From positions 1 through 19,751 of the forward strand of contig CAJTYI010000057.1 in NCBI GenBank assembly GCA_910584215.1: a DNA stretch of 19,751 nt, read 5' to 3'. Position 1 is the stretch's first letter, and the number at the start of each line of letters is the position of its first letter. This DNA comes from an uncultured Roseburia sp. (GTDB lineage: Bacteria; Bacillota; Clostridia; Lachnospirales; Lachnospiraceae). This document shows positions 1 through 8,618 of the stretch, one piece after another. The position numbers and the translations under genes were made by a program. The notes under the pieces were generated by a model. That model did no database searches. It had not been told where the DNA came from and saw nothing but the letters and a program-made list of their open reading frames with translations.

Positions 1-115
1 ACGTGTATCATAGCTGGATGCCCCAGAGGCATGCGTTAGTACCCCGGCGTTTTGGAGGTTCGGGCAAAAACAAGAGCGCCTGCAGTTAGGATGCCGGCTG
101 GACGCCGCTTCCATA
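1..115. other. GC-rich foldable segment of unknown nature
   Basis: No convincing gene is visible. The only frame open from the window edge (frame 3) ends at about base 86 and resembles no family I know. The segment is GC-rich and can fold: ATGCC (18-22) pairs with GGCAT (28-32), GGCGTTTTG (46-54) pairs in two blocks with CAAAA (65-69) and CGCC (77-80), and CGGC (95-98) pairs with GCCG (104-107). A 10-base motif GCTGGAYGCC occurs at 13-22 and 97-106. Composition switches sharply to AT-rich at about base 115. It could be the tail of an upstream gene or mobile element, or a structured RNA; I cannot decide. Confidence 0.3.
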
Positions 116-230
116 TACTGATTTATTGAGATCTACACACATCATCATATGAAAGTTTATTTGGTCAAGCATCTCAATTCATAACGTATACGACTTAGTT
201 ATAAAATATAATAATATTTGGAGGATGCAG
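116..230 (+). promoter_or_regulatory. AT-rich leader of dxr with ribosome binding site
   Basis: This AT-rich stretch lies immediately before dxr and holds no gene. It contains several TATA-like strings (TATAAA at 200-205, TATAAT at 207-212), but none has a good -35 box at 16-18 bases, so a promoter is only suggested. A clear Shine-Dalgarno sequence GGAGG (220-224) sits 6 bases before the ATG at 231. An in-frame ATG at 225 directly abuts this site and is therefore unlikely to be the start. Confidence 0.4.
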
Positions 231-1382
231 ATGAAAAAAATTGCAATTCTGGGTTCCACCGGTTCCATCGGTACACAGACGCTTGATATTGTGCGGGAAC
301 AGGGGGATATCCGGGTGACGGCTCTGGCGGCGGGCGGCAATATCGCCCTGTTGGAGCGACAGATACGCGAGTTTGGGCCTGCTCTCGTGAGCGTGTGGGA
401 GGAGGAAAAGGCAAAAGAACTGCGGATAAAGACGAAAGATCTGCATGTGCGTGTGGTTTCCGGCATGGATGGGCTGCTGGAAGTGGCGGCGGAGCCGGAG
501 AGTGAGATACTCGTGACGGCGATTGTCGGGATGCTTGGCATACGACCGACGATCGCGGCGATTCGGGCAAAAAAAGCGATCGCGCTGGCCAACAAGGAGA
601 CGCTGGTGACGGCGGGGCACATTATCATGCCGATGGCGGCGGAGTATCAGGTGCCGATTCTGCCGGTGGACAGCGAGCACAGCGCAATCTTTCAGTCCAT
701 ACAGGGGGCCGGCGGCAATCCGATTGAAAAGATACTCTTAACCGCTTCGGGCGGGCCATTCCGCGGCAAAACTCTCGCGGAGTTAGAGCAGATACAGGTG
801 GAGGACGCGCTCAAGCACCCCAACTGGAATATGGGCAAAAAAATCACGATTGACTCCTCAACGATGGTCAATAAAGGGCTGGAAGTCATGGAGGCCAAGT
901 GGCTGTTTGGCGTCGAGCCAAAACAGATTCAAGTATTGGTGCATCCGCAGAGCGTGGTGCACTCCGCGGTGGAATACGAGGACGGCGCAGTGATTGCCCA
1001 GCTTGGCGTGCCGGATATGAGGCTGCCGATTCAGTATGCGCTGTATTATCCGAAGCGCCGCGGCCTGTCGGGAAAGCGGCTGGATTTGTTTGAAACCGCA
1101 AATCTTTCATTTGAGAAGCCGGATATGGAGGTCTTTCGCGGGTTGGCGCTCGCCTATGAAGCTATGAGGCGTGGCGGCAATATTCCCACGGCGTTTAACG
1201 CGGCCAATGAGAGGGCGGTCGCACTGTTTTTGGACCGGAAAATACGTTATCTGGATATCCCGGAGACCATCGCCGCCTGTATGGAACACACGGCGTTTGT
1301 GAAGCATCCCGATGTGGAGGAGATTTTGCAGACCGAGCGGGAAACCTACGAATATATAGATACCATCTATGAGAACAAATAG
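231..1382 (+). CDS. dxr: 1-deoxy-D-xylulose 5-phosphate reductoisomerase
   Basis: Dxr (IspC) catalyses the NADPH-dependent rearrangement and reduction of DXP to 2-C-methyl-D-erythritol 4-phosphate, the committed step of the MEP isoprenoid pathway, in the cytosol. The 383-residue product has the usual family length. The N-terminal Rossmann motif GSTGSIGTQTLDI begins at residue 8. It is followed by ANKETLVTAG, the metal and substrate segment PVDSEHSAIFQ, the flexible-loop region LTASGGPFRG and HPNWNMGKKITIDSST, all hallmarks of the family. ATG 231 is chosen over ATG 225 because GGAGG at 220-224 gives a 6-base spacing. rseP follows after a 24-base gap, and ispG, a later enzyme of the same pathway, lies two genes downstream, so co-transcription is likely. 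No defect is visible. Confidence 0.97.
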   Translation: MKKIAILGSTGSIGTQTLDIVREQGDIRVTALAAGGNIALLERQIREFGPALVSVWEEEKAKELRIKTKDLHVRVVSGMDGLLEVAAEPESEILVTAIVGMLGIRPTIAAIRAKKAIALANKETLVTAGHIIMPMAAEYQVPILPVDSEHSAIFQSIQGAGGNPIEKILLTASGGPFRGKTLAELEQIQVEDALKHPNWNMGKKITIDSSTMVNKGLEVMEAKWLFGVEPKQIQVLVHPQSVVHSAVEYEDGAVIAQLGVPDMRLPIQYALYYPKRRGLSGKRLDLFETANLSFEKPDMEVFRGLALAYEAMRRGGNIPTAFNAANERAVALFLDRKIRYLDIPETIAACMEHTAFVKHPDVEEILQTERETYEYIDTIYENK

Positions 1383-1406
1383 TAAGACAGAGGAAGGTAA
1401 TTGTAC

Positions 1407-2441
1407 ATGAAAATTGTGATAGCGATTCTGATATTCAGCTTGTTGATCATCTTTCATGAGCTGGGGCATTTTCTATTGGCGAAGGCGAACGGAATCCGTG
1501 TCAATGAGTTCTGCCTTGGCCTGGGGCCGAAGATTTTTTCCATTCAAAAAGGTGAGACGCGGTATGGACTCAATCTCTTTCCGATCGGCGGCGCCTGTAT
1601 CATGGAAGGGGAGGATTCCGACAGCGAAGATGAGAGGTCTTTTGGCAAAAAGTCGGTTTGGGCGCGCATCAGCGTGGTAGTGGCAGGCCCGGTGTTCAAT
1701 TTTATCATGGCATTCGTGTTTGCGTTTATTCTGCTCTGCAATATCGGCTATGATCTGCCGACCGTTTTAGATGTCGAGGCAGGTTATCCTGCAGCCGAGG
1801 CCGGGCTTATGGAGGGGGATACGATCGTGAAAATGAACCGTACCCGCATCCATTTTTTCCGTGAGATCAGTTCATTTACCCAGTTCCATGCCGGTGAGAC
1901 CGTAAAGATCACGTATGAACGGGACGGTGAAACGTATACTACGACGCTCACGCCGCAGTATGACGAGGAACTCGGCTATTATCGGTATGGCATCTACGGG
2001 AGTAAGGAACGGCAGAGGGGCAGCGTCCTCTCTACGCTAAAATATAGTTTTTATGAGGTCGGATATTGGATCAAGCTGACGGTCAACAGTCTGCGCAGTC
2101 TCGTGAAAGGCATGGTGAGCGTCAATGATTTGAGCGGGCCGGTCGGGATTGTGGGTATGATCGGCGAAGGCTATGAGGCCAGCGTGCCGCTGGGCATAAA
2201 GGCGGTCATTATGCAAATGCTCTATGTCTGCATCTTTTTGTCGGCAAATCTTGGCGTGATGAATCTTCTGCCGCTCCCGGCCTTAGACGGCGGACGACTG
2301 GTGTTTTTGCTCATCGAGGCCATCCGGGGCAAAAAAGTGGACCCTGAAAAAGAGGGAATGGTTCATTTTGCGGGAATGATGCTTTTATTTTTACTGATGG
2401 GAATTGTAATTTTTAATGATATCCGCAAATTGATTTTATAA
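1407..2441 (+). CDS. rseP: RseP-type site-2 zinc metalloprotease
   Basis: This is a membrane-embedded site-2 protease (M50B family) of the kind that cleaves anti-sigma factors or signal-peptide remnants within the membrane. The 344-residue protein begins with a hydrophobic helix carrying the zinc-binding HELGH motif (H17, E18, H21). A second hydrophobic segment near residues 90-115 precedes a PDZ-like domain (about 115-190, including PAAEAGLMEGDTIVKMN). The C-terminal membrane segments contain LLPLPALDGG, which supplies the Asp zinc ligand. ATG 1407 is preferred over the in-frame TTG 1401 because AGGAAGG (1391-1397) is 9 bases from the ATG and only 3 from the TTG. It sits between dxr and ispG, a frequent arrangement in Firmicutes. 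Its natural substrate cannot be read from the sequence. Confidence 0.95.
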   Translation: MKIVIAILIFSLLIIFHELGHFLLAKANGIRVNEFCLGLGPKIFSIQKGETRYGLNLFPIGGACIMEGEDSDSEDERSFGKKSVWARISVVVAGPVFNFIMAFVFAFILLCNIGYDLPTVLDVEAGYPAAEAGLMEGDTIVKMNRTRIHFFREISSFTQFHAGETVKITYERDGETYTTTLTPQYDEELGYYRYGIYGSKERQRGSVLSTLKYSFYEVGYWIKLTVNSLRSLVKGMVSVNDLSGPVGIVGMIGEGYEASVPLGIKAVIMQMLYVCIFLSANLGVMNLLPLPALDGGRLVFLLIEAIRGKKVDPEKEGMVHFAGMMLLFLLMGIVIFNDIRKLIL

Positions 2442-2460
2442 AAATACGGGAGAGTGCGTG

Positions 2461-3510
2461 ATGACAAATGTTGTTCAAATCGGAAACAAAGTGATTGGTG
2501 GAAAGAATCCGATTCTGATTCAGTCGATGACCAATACAAAAACGGAGGATGTGGCGGCCACTGTGGCGCAGATACGGGCGCTTGCCGCGGCGGGGTGCGA
2601 TATTATCCGCTGCGCCGTGCCGACGATGGAGGCTGCCGCTGCCTTAGAGGAGATCAAAAAACAGATTGACATTCCGCTGGTGGCGGATATCCATTTCGAT
2701 TACCGGCTGGCGATCGCCGCGATGGAACACGGCGCGGACAAAATTCGCATCAATCCCGGCAATATCGGCAGCGCCGAGCGGGTAAGGGCGGTGGTGGATG
2801 TGGCAAAAGAGCGCGGCATTCCGATTCGCGTGGGGGTCAACAGCGGTTCGCTGGAAAAAGAACTGGTAGAAAAATATCACGGGGTCACAGCCAAGGGTAT
2901 TGTCGAGAGCGCGCTCGACAAGGTAAAAATGATAGAGAATATGGGCTATGACAATCTTGTTATCAGCATCAAGTCCTCGGACGTGTTGATGTGTGTGAAA
3001 GCGCATGAGCTGATTGCCAAACAGACCGACCATCCACTGCATGTGGGTATCACGGAAGCGGGAACACTCATCAGCGGAAATATCAAGTCGTCCATTGGGT
3101 TAGGACTGATCCTGCATCAGGGCATCGGCGATACCATTCGGGTATCGCTGACCGGGGACCCGCTTGAGGAGGTCAAATCGGCGAAGCTGATTCTTAAGAC
3201 ACTCGGACTGCGAACAGGCGGAATAGAGGTGGTGTCCTGCCCTACCTGCGGAAGGACGAAGATAGATTTGATCGCGCTGGCTAACCAGGTGGAAAATATG
3301 GTGGCCGATATCCCGCTCGATCTTAAGGTGGCGGTGATGGGATGCGTAGTCAACGGACCGGGTGAGGCAAAGGAGGCCGATATCGGTATTGCCGGCGGCA
3401 TCGGAGAGGGACTGATCATCAAGCACGGAGAGGTGTATAAAAAAGTGCCGGAGGGCGAGCTGCTTGCGGCGCTGCGCTATGAACTGCTGCACTGGGGTGA
3501 GGAAGTATGA
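2461..3510 (+). CDS. ispG: 4-hydroxy-3-methylbut-2-en-1-yl diphosphate synthase
   Basis: IspG (GcpE) is the [4Fe-4S] enzyme that converts 2-C-methylerythritol 2,4-cyclodiphosphate to HMBPP in the MEP pathway. The 349-residue product is the typical bacterial two-domain form: a TIM barrel (from about residue 5, with IQSMTNTKTEDV and ADIHFDYRLA) and a C-terminal cluster domain. The cluster ligands known for the family are present: C260 and C263 in CPTCGRTKIDL, C295 in GCVVNGPGE, and E302. ATG 2461 is chosen over the adjacent GTG 2458 because GGGAGAG (2448-2454) then lies 6 bases upstream. The stop codon overlaps the polC start by 4 bases (ATGA), so translational coupling is likely. Confidence 0.96.
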   Translation: MTNVVQIGNKVIGGKNPILIQSMTNTKTEDVAATVAQIRALAAAGCDIIRCAVPTMEAAAALEEIKKQIDIPLVADIHFDYRLAIAAMEHGADKIRINPGNIGSAERVRAVVDVAKERGIPIRVGVNSGSLEKELVEKYHGVTAKGIVESALDKVKMIENMGYDNLVISIKSSDVLMCVKAHELIAKQTDHPLHVGITEAGTLISGNIKSSIGLGLILHQGIGDTIRVSLTGDPLEEVKSAKLILKTLGLRTGGIEVVSCPTCGRTKIDLIALANQVENMVADIPLDLKVAVMGCVVNGPGEAKEADIGIAGGIGEGLIIKHGEVYKKVPEGELLAALRYELLHWGEEV

Positions 3511-6500
3511 CCAAACCATTTTTTGAGGTATTTCCGACGTTGGAGGTCGGGGCAGACATGAAAAAGCTTTTGTCAGAAACGGAAGTGACAAAAGTGGGAA
3601 TGAATCGTGATAAGACGGGATTGCGGGTATATCTATCCGGCTCCCGTCTTATTCATAAGAAGAAGATATATCAACTGGAGACTTCCATCCGCCAGCAGAT
3701 TTTTGCGGGCAGGCAGATGGAGGTAAAAATTATCGAACATTACCGGCTTTCCGAACAGTATACGCCGCAAACGCTGCTGGAATTATATAAGGACAGTATC
3801 TTAGAAGAGCTAAAACATTACAGTCTGATGGAGTACAATCTGCTGCGGACTGCAAAGATGGAGTTCCCCGCAAAGAACCGGCTGCTGCTGACACTGGAAA
3901 ATACGATTATTGCACAGACGCGCGCCGACGATATTGCGGAGTTTTTAGAAAAAGTGATCTGTGAGCGCTGTGGATTGGATTTGATCGTAGAGCTCGCCTA
4001 TGAGGAGCCAAAAGAGAGCACGCACAGAAAGAACAGCGAGCTTCAGATTCAGATGGAGGTACATAATATTATGCAGCGGGTGAAGCTGCATAGGGAAGAG
4101 GACGGTGCAGGTGATGCCGCAGACAGCAACGCAGAAAGCTGCGCTGTTTCTAGTGCAAACCGGTCTGCGGGCGGCGCTGCCGCCGTGCCAAAGCGGCAGG
4201 TAGGCGACGGAGAGAATCAGGCAAAAGCTGCGCCGATGGCGGCTGCGTCTCAAAACAATAGCGGTTCTTTTTCATCCAGACGGGCAAAAAGCGGGAACAG
4301 GGCGGAGGGCGACGGAAAGAGGGCGTATGGCGCCCGGCGCGGAGCGCTTAAGCGCTCTGACAATCCAGATGTGATCTTTGGACGTGATTTTGAGGACGAA
4401 ATCATGTCGATTGATAAGATCGAGGGCGAGATGGGTGAGGTTGCCGTACGCTGCAAGGTGATGACCTTAGAGAGCAGGGAGCTGCGCAATGAGAGATGTA
4501 TTATAATCATGACCGTGACTGATTTTACGGATTCGATTACGGTAAAAATCTTTGTCGGCCCGGATGATGTGCAAACACTGAAAGAAAACGGCCTATGTGC
4601 GGGCGCTTTCTTAAAAATCAAGGGCGTCACAAGCCTCGACCGCTTTGACGGCGAGCTTGCCATCAATTCGGTGATTGGGATAAAAAAGGCCGCAGATTTT
4701 ACCAGCGTGCGCATGGATACCTCCGTGACAAAGCGTGTGGAACTGCACTGCCACACAAAGATGAGCGATATGGATGGCGTGTCCGAGGTAAAAGATATCA
4801 TCAAACGGGCCATGAAATGGGGACATAAGGCGATTGCCATCACCGACCACGGGGATGTGCAGGCGTTTCCAGACGCCAACCATGCGGTTTCACCGGATGA
4901 CGATTTTAAAGTGATCTATGGGGTGGAGGCATATCTGGTAGACGATTTAAAGGATATTATCACGGGTTCCAAGGGACAAAAACTGGATGACCGGTATGTG
5001 GTGTTTGATCTCGAGACTACGGGTTTTTCGCCGGAGCGCAATAAGATCATTGAGATTGGGGCGGTGAAGGTGGAGAACGGTGTCATCGTGGACAAATTTT
5101 CTACCTTTGTCAATCCCAAAGAGCCGATACCGTATCACATCGAGGAGCTTACTTCCATCCGGGATGATATGGTGATCAATGCGCCGGAAATAGAAGATAT
5201 TTTGCCGCAGTTTATCGCGTTTTGCCAGGGGGCGATCATGGTGGCGCACAATGCGGACTTTGATATGAGCTTTATCGTCAAAAACTGTGAGAGAGCGCGC
5301 ATAGCGCATGATTTTACCGTTGTGGACACGGTGGCGTTGGCGCGCGTGCTCCTGCCGGGGCTAAGCCGCTTCAAGCTCGATACGGTGGCCAAAGCGCTGG
5401 GAATCTCGCTCGAGAATCATCACCGCGCCGTAGACGACGCGGGCTGTACCGCGGAAATTTTTGTGAAGTTTCTAAAAATGCTAAAAGAGCGGGGTGTCGA
5501 GGATTTGGATGGCGTCAACCAACTGGGGCAGTCATCGGTCGAGGCTATACTAAAAATGCCGTCCTATCATGCAATCATTCTGGCGGCCAACGATATCGGC
5601 AGAATCAATCTTTACCGTCTGATCTCTATGTCGCATTTAAAGTATTACAGGAGCAGGCCGCGGATTCCCAAAAGCGAGCTGGTCAAATACAGGGAGGGGC
5701 TTATTTTGGGTTCCGCCTGTGAGGCGGGGGAACTCTACCGCGCGGTCGTGGGCGGCAGGCCCCAGGAGGAAATCGTCAGGCTGGTAAAATTTTATGACTA
5801 CCTGGAGATTCAGCCGCTTGGGAATAACGCTTACATGCTGCGCAGTGACCGGGAGTCGGCGGTCAACACGGTGGAAGACTTGCAGGAGATCAACCGCCGG
5901 ATAGTAAAGCTCGGCGAAGAATTCCATAAACTGGTGGTGGCTACCTGCGACGTACATTTTCTGGACCCGGAGGACGAGGTTTACCGCCGCATCATCATGG
6001 CCGGCAAAGGATTTAAAGATGCGGATGACCAGGCGCCCCTCTATTTGCGGACGACGGAAGAGATGTTAAAAGAGTTCGCCTATCTGGGAAGCGCCAAGGC
6101 CGAAGAGGTCGTGATTACAAATCCGAACCGGATTGCCGATATGTGTGAGCGCATTGCGCCGGTGCGACCGGATAAATGTCCGCCGATCATTGAAAATTCC
6201 GACCAGATGCTGCGGGATATCTGTTATACAAAGGCGCACAGCATGTATGGGGACGAGCTGCCGGCGATTGTGAAAGAGCGGCTTGACAGGGAGCTAAATT
6301 CCATCATATCCAACGGATATGCCGTGATGTATATTATCGCACAGAAGCTGGTGTGGAAATCCAATGAGGACGGCTATCTCGTGGGTTCGAGGGGTTCGGT
6401 CGGTTCTTCCTTTGCGGCGACGATGTCCGGTATCACGGAGGTAAACCCGCTGCAGGCGCATTACCGCTGCGGCGTCTGTAAATACAGTGATTTCGATTCG

Positions 6501-8072
6501 CCGGAGGTCAAAGCGTTTTCAGGACGTTCCGGCTGTGATATGCCCGATAAAATATGTCCTGTGTGCGGGGAACTGTTAATCAAGGACGGATTCGACATAC
6601 CGTTTGAGACTTTCCTTGGCTTTAAGGGAAACAAGGAGCCGGATATTGATCTTAATTTTTCCGGCGAGTACCAGTCGAAAGCGCACGCCTACTGTGAGGT
6701 AATCTTTGGCTACGGGCAGACTTACCGCGCCGGGACGATCGGTACGCTGGCGGATAAGACGGCCTACGGCTACATCAAGAATTATTTCGAGGAGCGGGGC
6801 GTGGGCAAGCGCAGCTGTGAGATCAACCGCATCGTGCAGGGGTGCGTGGGCGTGCGCAGGACGACCGGACAGCATCCGGGCGGCATCGTCGTGCTGCCGG
6901 TGGGGGAGGAGATCAACACGTTCACGCCCGTGCAGCATCCGGCAAACGATATGAATACGCCGACTGTCACCACGCACTTTGATTATCATTCGATCGATCA
7001 CAATCTCTTAAAGCTCGACATACTCGGGCACGATGATCCGACGATGATTCGTATGCTCCAGGATTTGACCGGCATCGATCCGCAGATGATTCCGCTGGAC
7101 GATGAGACGGTGATGTCTCTGTTTATGAATACGGACGCGCTCGGCGTGACGCCGGAGGAGCTAAACGGCATCCCGCTTGGCTGTCTTGGCATCCCGGAGT
7201 TTGGCACCGAGTTTGCGATGCAGATGGTTATTGACGCCAAACCGAAAGAATTTTCTGACCTGATTCGCATTTCCGGTCTCTCCCACGGCACAGATGTGTG
7301 GCTGGGCAACGCGCAGACGCTGATCGAGGAGGGAAAGGCTACGATTTCGACTGCAATCTGTACCCGCGACGATATCATGATCTATCTGATTCAGATGGGT
7401 ATGGACAGCGAGGAATCCTTTACGATCATGGAGTCAGTGCGGAAAGGTAAGGGGTTAAAGGAAAACTGGGAGGCGGACATGACGGCACACGGCGTGCCGG
7501 ACTGGTACATCTGGTCATGCAAAAAGATCAAGTATATGTTCCCGAAGGCCCACGCGGCGGCGTATGTAATGATGGCGTGGCGCATTGCCTACTGCAAAGT
7601 ATTTTATCCGCTCGCCTACTATGCGGCTTATTTTTCGATTCGCGCCACCGGCTTCAATTACGAAATTATGTGCCAGGGAAAAGAACGGCTGGAATATTTT
7701 TACAGGGATTACACCCGCAGGAAAGATCAGCTCTCGAAAAAGGAGCAGGATGTCTACCGGGACATGAAGATCGTGCAGGAGATGTATGCGAGAGGATTTT
7801 CTTTTATGCCGATTGATATTTACCGGGCAAAGCCGGACCGTTTTCAGATCTTTGACGGCAAGTTGATGCCCGCCCTAAACACCATTGACGGCATGGGGGA
7901 TTCGGCGGCCATCGGTGTGGCAGAGGCGGCAAAGGACGGGAAATTCCTCTCAAAAGATGACTTCAGACAGCGCGCGAAAGTGACAAAGACGGTGATCGAC
8001 CTGATGGCTGATCTGGGGCTCTTGGGGGATTTGCCGGAGTCAAATCAGCTTTCGCTGTTTGATTTTGCATAA
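3507..8072 (+). CDS. polC: DNA polymerase III alpha subunit, PolC type
   Basis: PolC is the replicative polymerase of low-GC Gram-positive bacteria, with built-in 3'-5' proofreading. The 1521 residues contain, in order: an N-terminal domain; an Ala/Ser/Lys-rich linker (about 200-290); an OB-fold region (about 295-395); a PHP domain (LHCHTKMSDMDG, H414/H416; AITDHGD) interrupted by a DEDDh exonuclease (D501/E503 in FDLETTG, D584 in HNADFD, H639 and D644 in HHRAVDDAG); a zinc-type cysteine cluster (C988, C991, C1010, C1017, C1020); and the palm motif PDIDLNFSG (D1046, D1048). The C-terminus carries the beta-clamp motif QLSLF (1514-1518). The start overlaps the ispG stop, with GAGGA 3 bases before the ATG. 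An in-frame ATG at 3558, also preceded by GGAGG, would drop 17 residues but lose the conserved FFEVFPTLEV opening. It is somewhat longer than I expect for PolC, mainly because of the linker. Confidence 0.97.
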   Translation: MTKPFFEVFPTLEVGADMKKLLSETEVTKVGMNRDKTGLRVYLSGSRLIHKKKIYQLETSIRQQIFAGRQMEVKIIEHYRLSEQYTPQTLLELYKDSILEELKHYSLMEYNLLRTAKMEFPAKNRLLLTLENTIIAQTRADDIAEFLEKVICERCGLDLIVELAYEEPKESTHRKNSELQIQMEVHNIMQRVKLHREEDGAGDAADSNAESCAVSSANRSAGGAAAVPKRQVGDGENQAKAAPMAAASQNNSGSFSSRRAKSGNRAEGDGKRAYGARRGALKRSDNPDVIFGRDFEDEIMSIDKIEGEMGEVAVRCKVMTLESRELRNERCIIIMTVTDFTDSITVKIFVGPDDVQTLKENGLCAGAFLKIKGVTSLDRFDGELAINSVIGIKKAADFTSVRMDTSVTKRVELHCHTKMSDMDGVSEVKDIIKRAMKWGHKAIAITDHGDVQAFPDANHAVSPDDDFKVIYGVEAYLVDDLKDIITGSKGQKLDDRYVVFDLETTGFSPERNKIIEIGAVKVENGVIVDKFSTFVNPKEPIPYHIEELTSIRDDMVINAPEIEDILPQFIAFCQGAIMVAHNADFDMSFIVKNCERARIAHDFTVVDTVALARVLLPGLSRFKLDTVAKALGISLENHHRAVDDAGCTAEIFVKFLKMLKERGVEDLDGVNQLGQSSVEAILKMPSYHAIILAANDIGRINLYRLISMSHLKYYRSRPRIPKSELVKYREGLILGSACEAGELYRAVVGGRPQEEIVRLVKFYDYLEIQPLGNNAYMLRSDRESAVNTVEDLQEINRRIVKLGEEFHKLVVATCDVHFLDPEDEVYRRIIMAGKGFKDADDQAPLYLRTTEEMLKEFAYLGSAKAEEVVITNPNRIADMCERIAPVRPDKCPPIIENSDQMLRDICYTKAHSMYGDELPAIVKERLDRELNSIISNGYAVMYIIAQKLVWKSNEDGYLVGSRGSVGSSFAATMSGITEVNPLQAHYRCGVCKYSDFDSPEVKAFSGRSGCDMPDKICPVCGELLIKDGFDIPFETFLGFKGNKEPDIDLNFSGEYQSKAHAYCEVIFGYGQTYRAGTIGTLADKTAYGYIKNYFEERGVGKRSCEINRIVQGCVGVRRTTGQHPGGIVVLPVGEEINTFTPVQHPANDMNTPTVTTHFDYHSIDHNLLKLDILGHDDPTMIRMLQDLTGIDPQMIPLDDETVMSLFMNTDALGVTPEELNGIPLGCLGIPEFGTEFAMQMVIDAKPKEFSDLIRISGLSHGTDVWLGNAQTLIEEGKATISTAICTRDDIMIYLIQMGMDSEESFTIMESVRKGKGLKENWEADMTAHGVPDWYIWSCKKIKYMFPKAHAAAYVMMAWRIAYCKVFYPLAYYAAYFSIRATGFNYEIMCQGKERLEYFYRDYTRRKDQLSKKEQDVYRDMKIVQEMYARGFSFMPIDIYRAKPDRFQIFDGKLMPALNTIDGMGDSAAIGVAEAAKDGKFLSKDDFRQRAKVTKTVIDLMADLGLLGDLPESNQLSLFDFA

Positions 8073-8140
8073 ATTTTAGGTGAATGAAGACGATCTCCTT
8101 AAAAGCTGTACAAGTATAGGGTTGGAGGATATGCTCTCAT

Positions 8141-8554
8141 ATGGACTATAATGAAAATACGCTATGTTATGAAGATTATTGCAGACTGAGAGAAAGCGTT
8201 GCGTGGCTGAATTTTTCCGAAGAACAGGCAAGAAAGTCACTCGCCAATACGTTATATACGGTGACCGCAGCATGGGACGGTCAGGTAATCGGAATGGGAC
8301 GGCTGATCGGTGACGGAATGTATTATGTCATCGTTGATCTTGTCGTACAGCCCGCGTACCAGAAGAAGGGAATAGGCGGTAAAATCGTGGATAAGATCGT
8401 GGAATATGTAAAGACGGAGACGCCGGCCGGAGGGCGTTCCAGCATACAACTGATCGCGGAAAAGGGAAAAGAAGCGTTTTACCTGAAAAGAGGATTTAAA
8501 ATCATTCCCCACGAATATTGTGGCTGTGGCATGAGGAAAGTGATTCGCAATTGA
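8141..8554 (+). CDS. GNAT-family N-acetyltransferase
   Basis: A 137-residue protein of the Gcn5-related acetyltransferase superfamily, which transfers the acetyl group of acetyl-CoA to an amine. The acetyl-CoA pyrophosphate-binding loop is visible as QKKGIGG (residues 74-80), after a beta-strand reading YVIVDLVVQPAYQ. The late motif FYLKRGFKIIP is typical of the fold's end. The substrate cannot be predicted. The start is ATG 8141, 12 bases after GGAGG (8124-8128), a rather wide gap. Another ATG at 8131 is out of frame and encodes only six codons. It lies 68 bases after polC and may be read from the same transcript, as I found no convincing separate promoter. A hairpin terminator follows it. 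Confidence 0.88.
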   Translation: MDYNENTLCYEDYCRLRESVAWLNFSEEQARKSLANTLYTVTAAWDGQVIGMGRLIGDGMYYVIVDLVVQPAYQKKGIGGKIVDKIVEYVKTETPAGGRSSIQLIAEKGKEAFYLKRGFKIIPHEYCGCGMRKVIRN

Positions 8555-8575
8555 TGCTGTTTTATGGCACAAAGG

Positions 8576-8607
8576 CGGCGGTGTAGTATAGGCTACACCG
8601 CCGTTTT
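8576..8607. terminator. Hairpin terminator between convergent genes
   Basis: A perfect 11-bp stem, CGGCGGTGTAG (8576-8586) with CTACACCGCCG (8593-8603), encloses a 6-base loop and is followed by TTTT on the plus strand. On the minus strand the stem is followed by CCTTT, a weaker U-run. It lies 21 bases after the GNAT stop and 11 bases beyond the end of the minus-strand gene, so it probably serves as a shared bidirectional terminator. Confidence 0.85.
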
Positions 8608-8618
8608 GGTTTCATATC

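Noticed and set aside
195..680. Overlapping 123-161-codon open frames on the minus strand opposite dxr
   Set aside because: They oppose the strongly conserved dxr N-terminal half, and their translations look like shadow sequence.
4250..4879. 209-codon open frame on the minus strand inside polC
   Set aside because: Antisense to the conserved PolC linker, OB and PHP region; serine-rich, low-complexity translation with no family signature.
8131..8151. Six-codon leader ORF before the GNAT gene
   Set aside because: The ATG is only 2 bases from GGAGG and the peptide is too short to support; it is more likely accidental.
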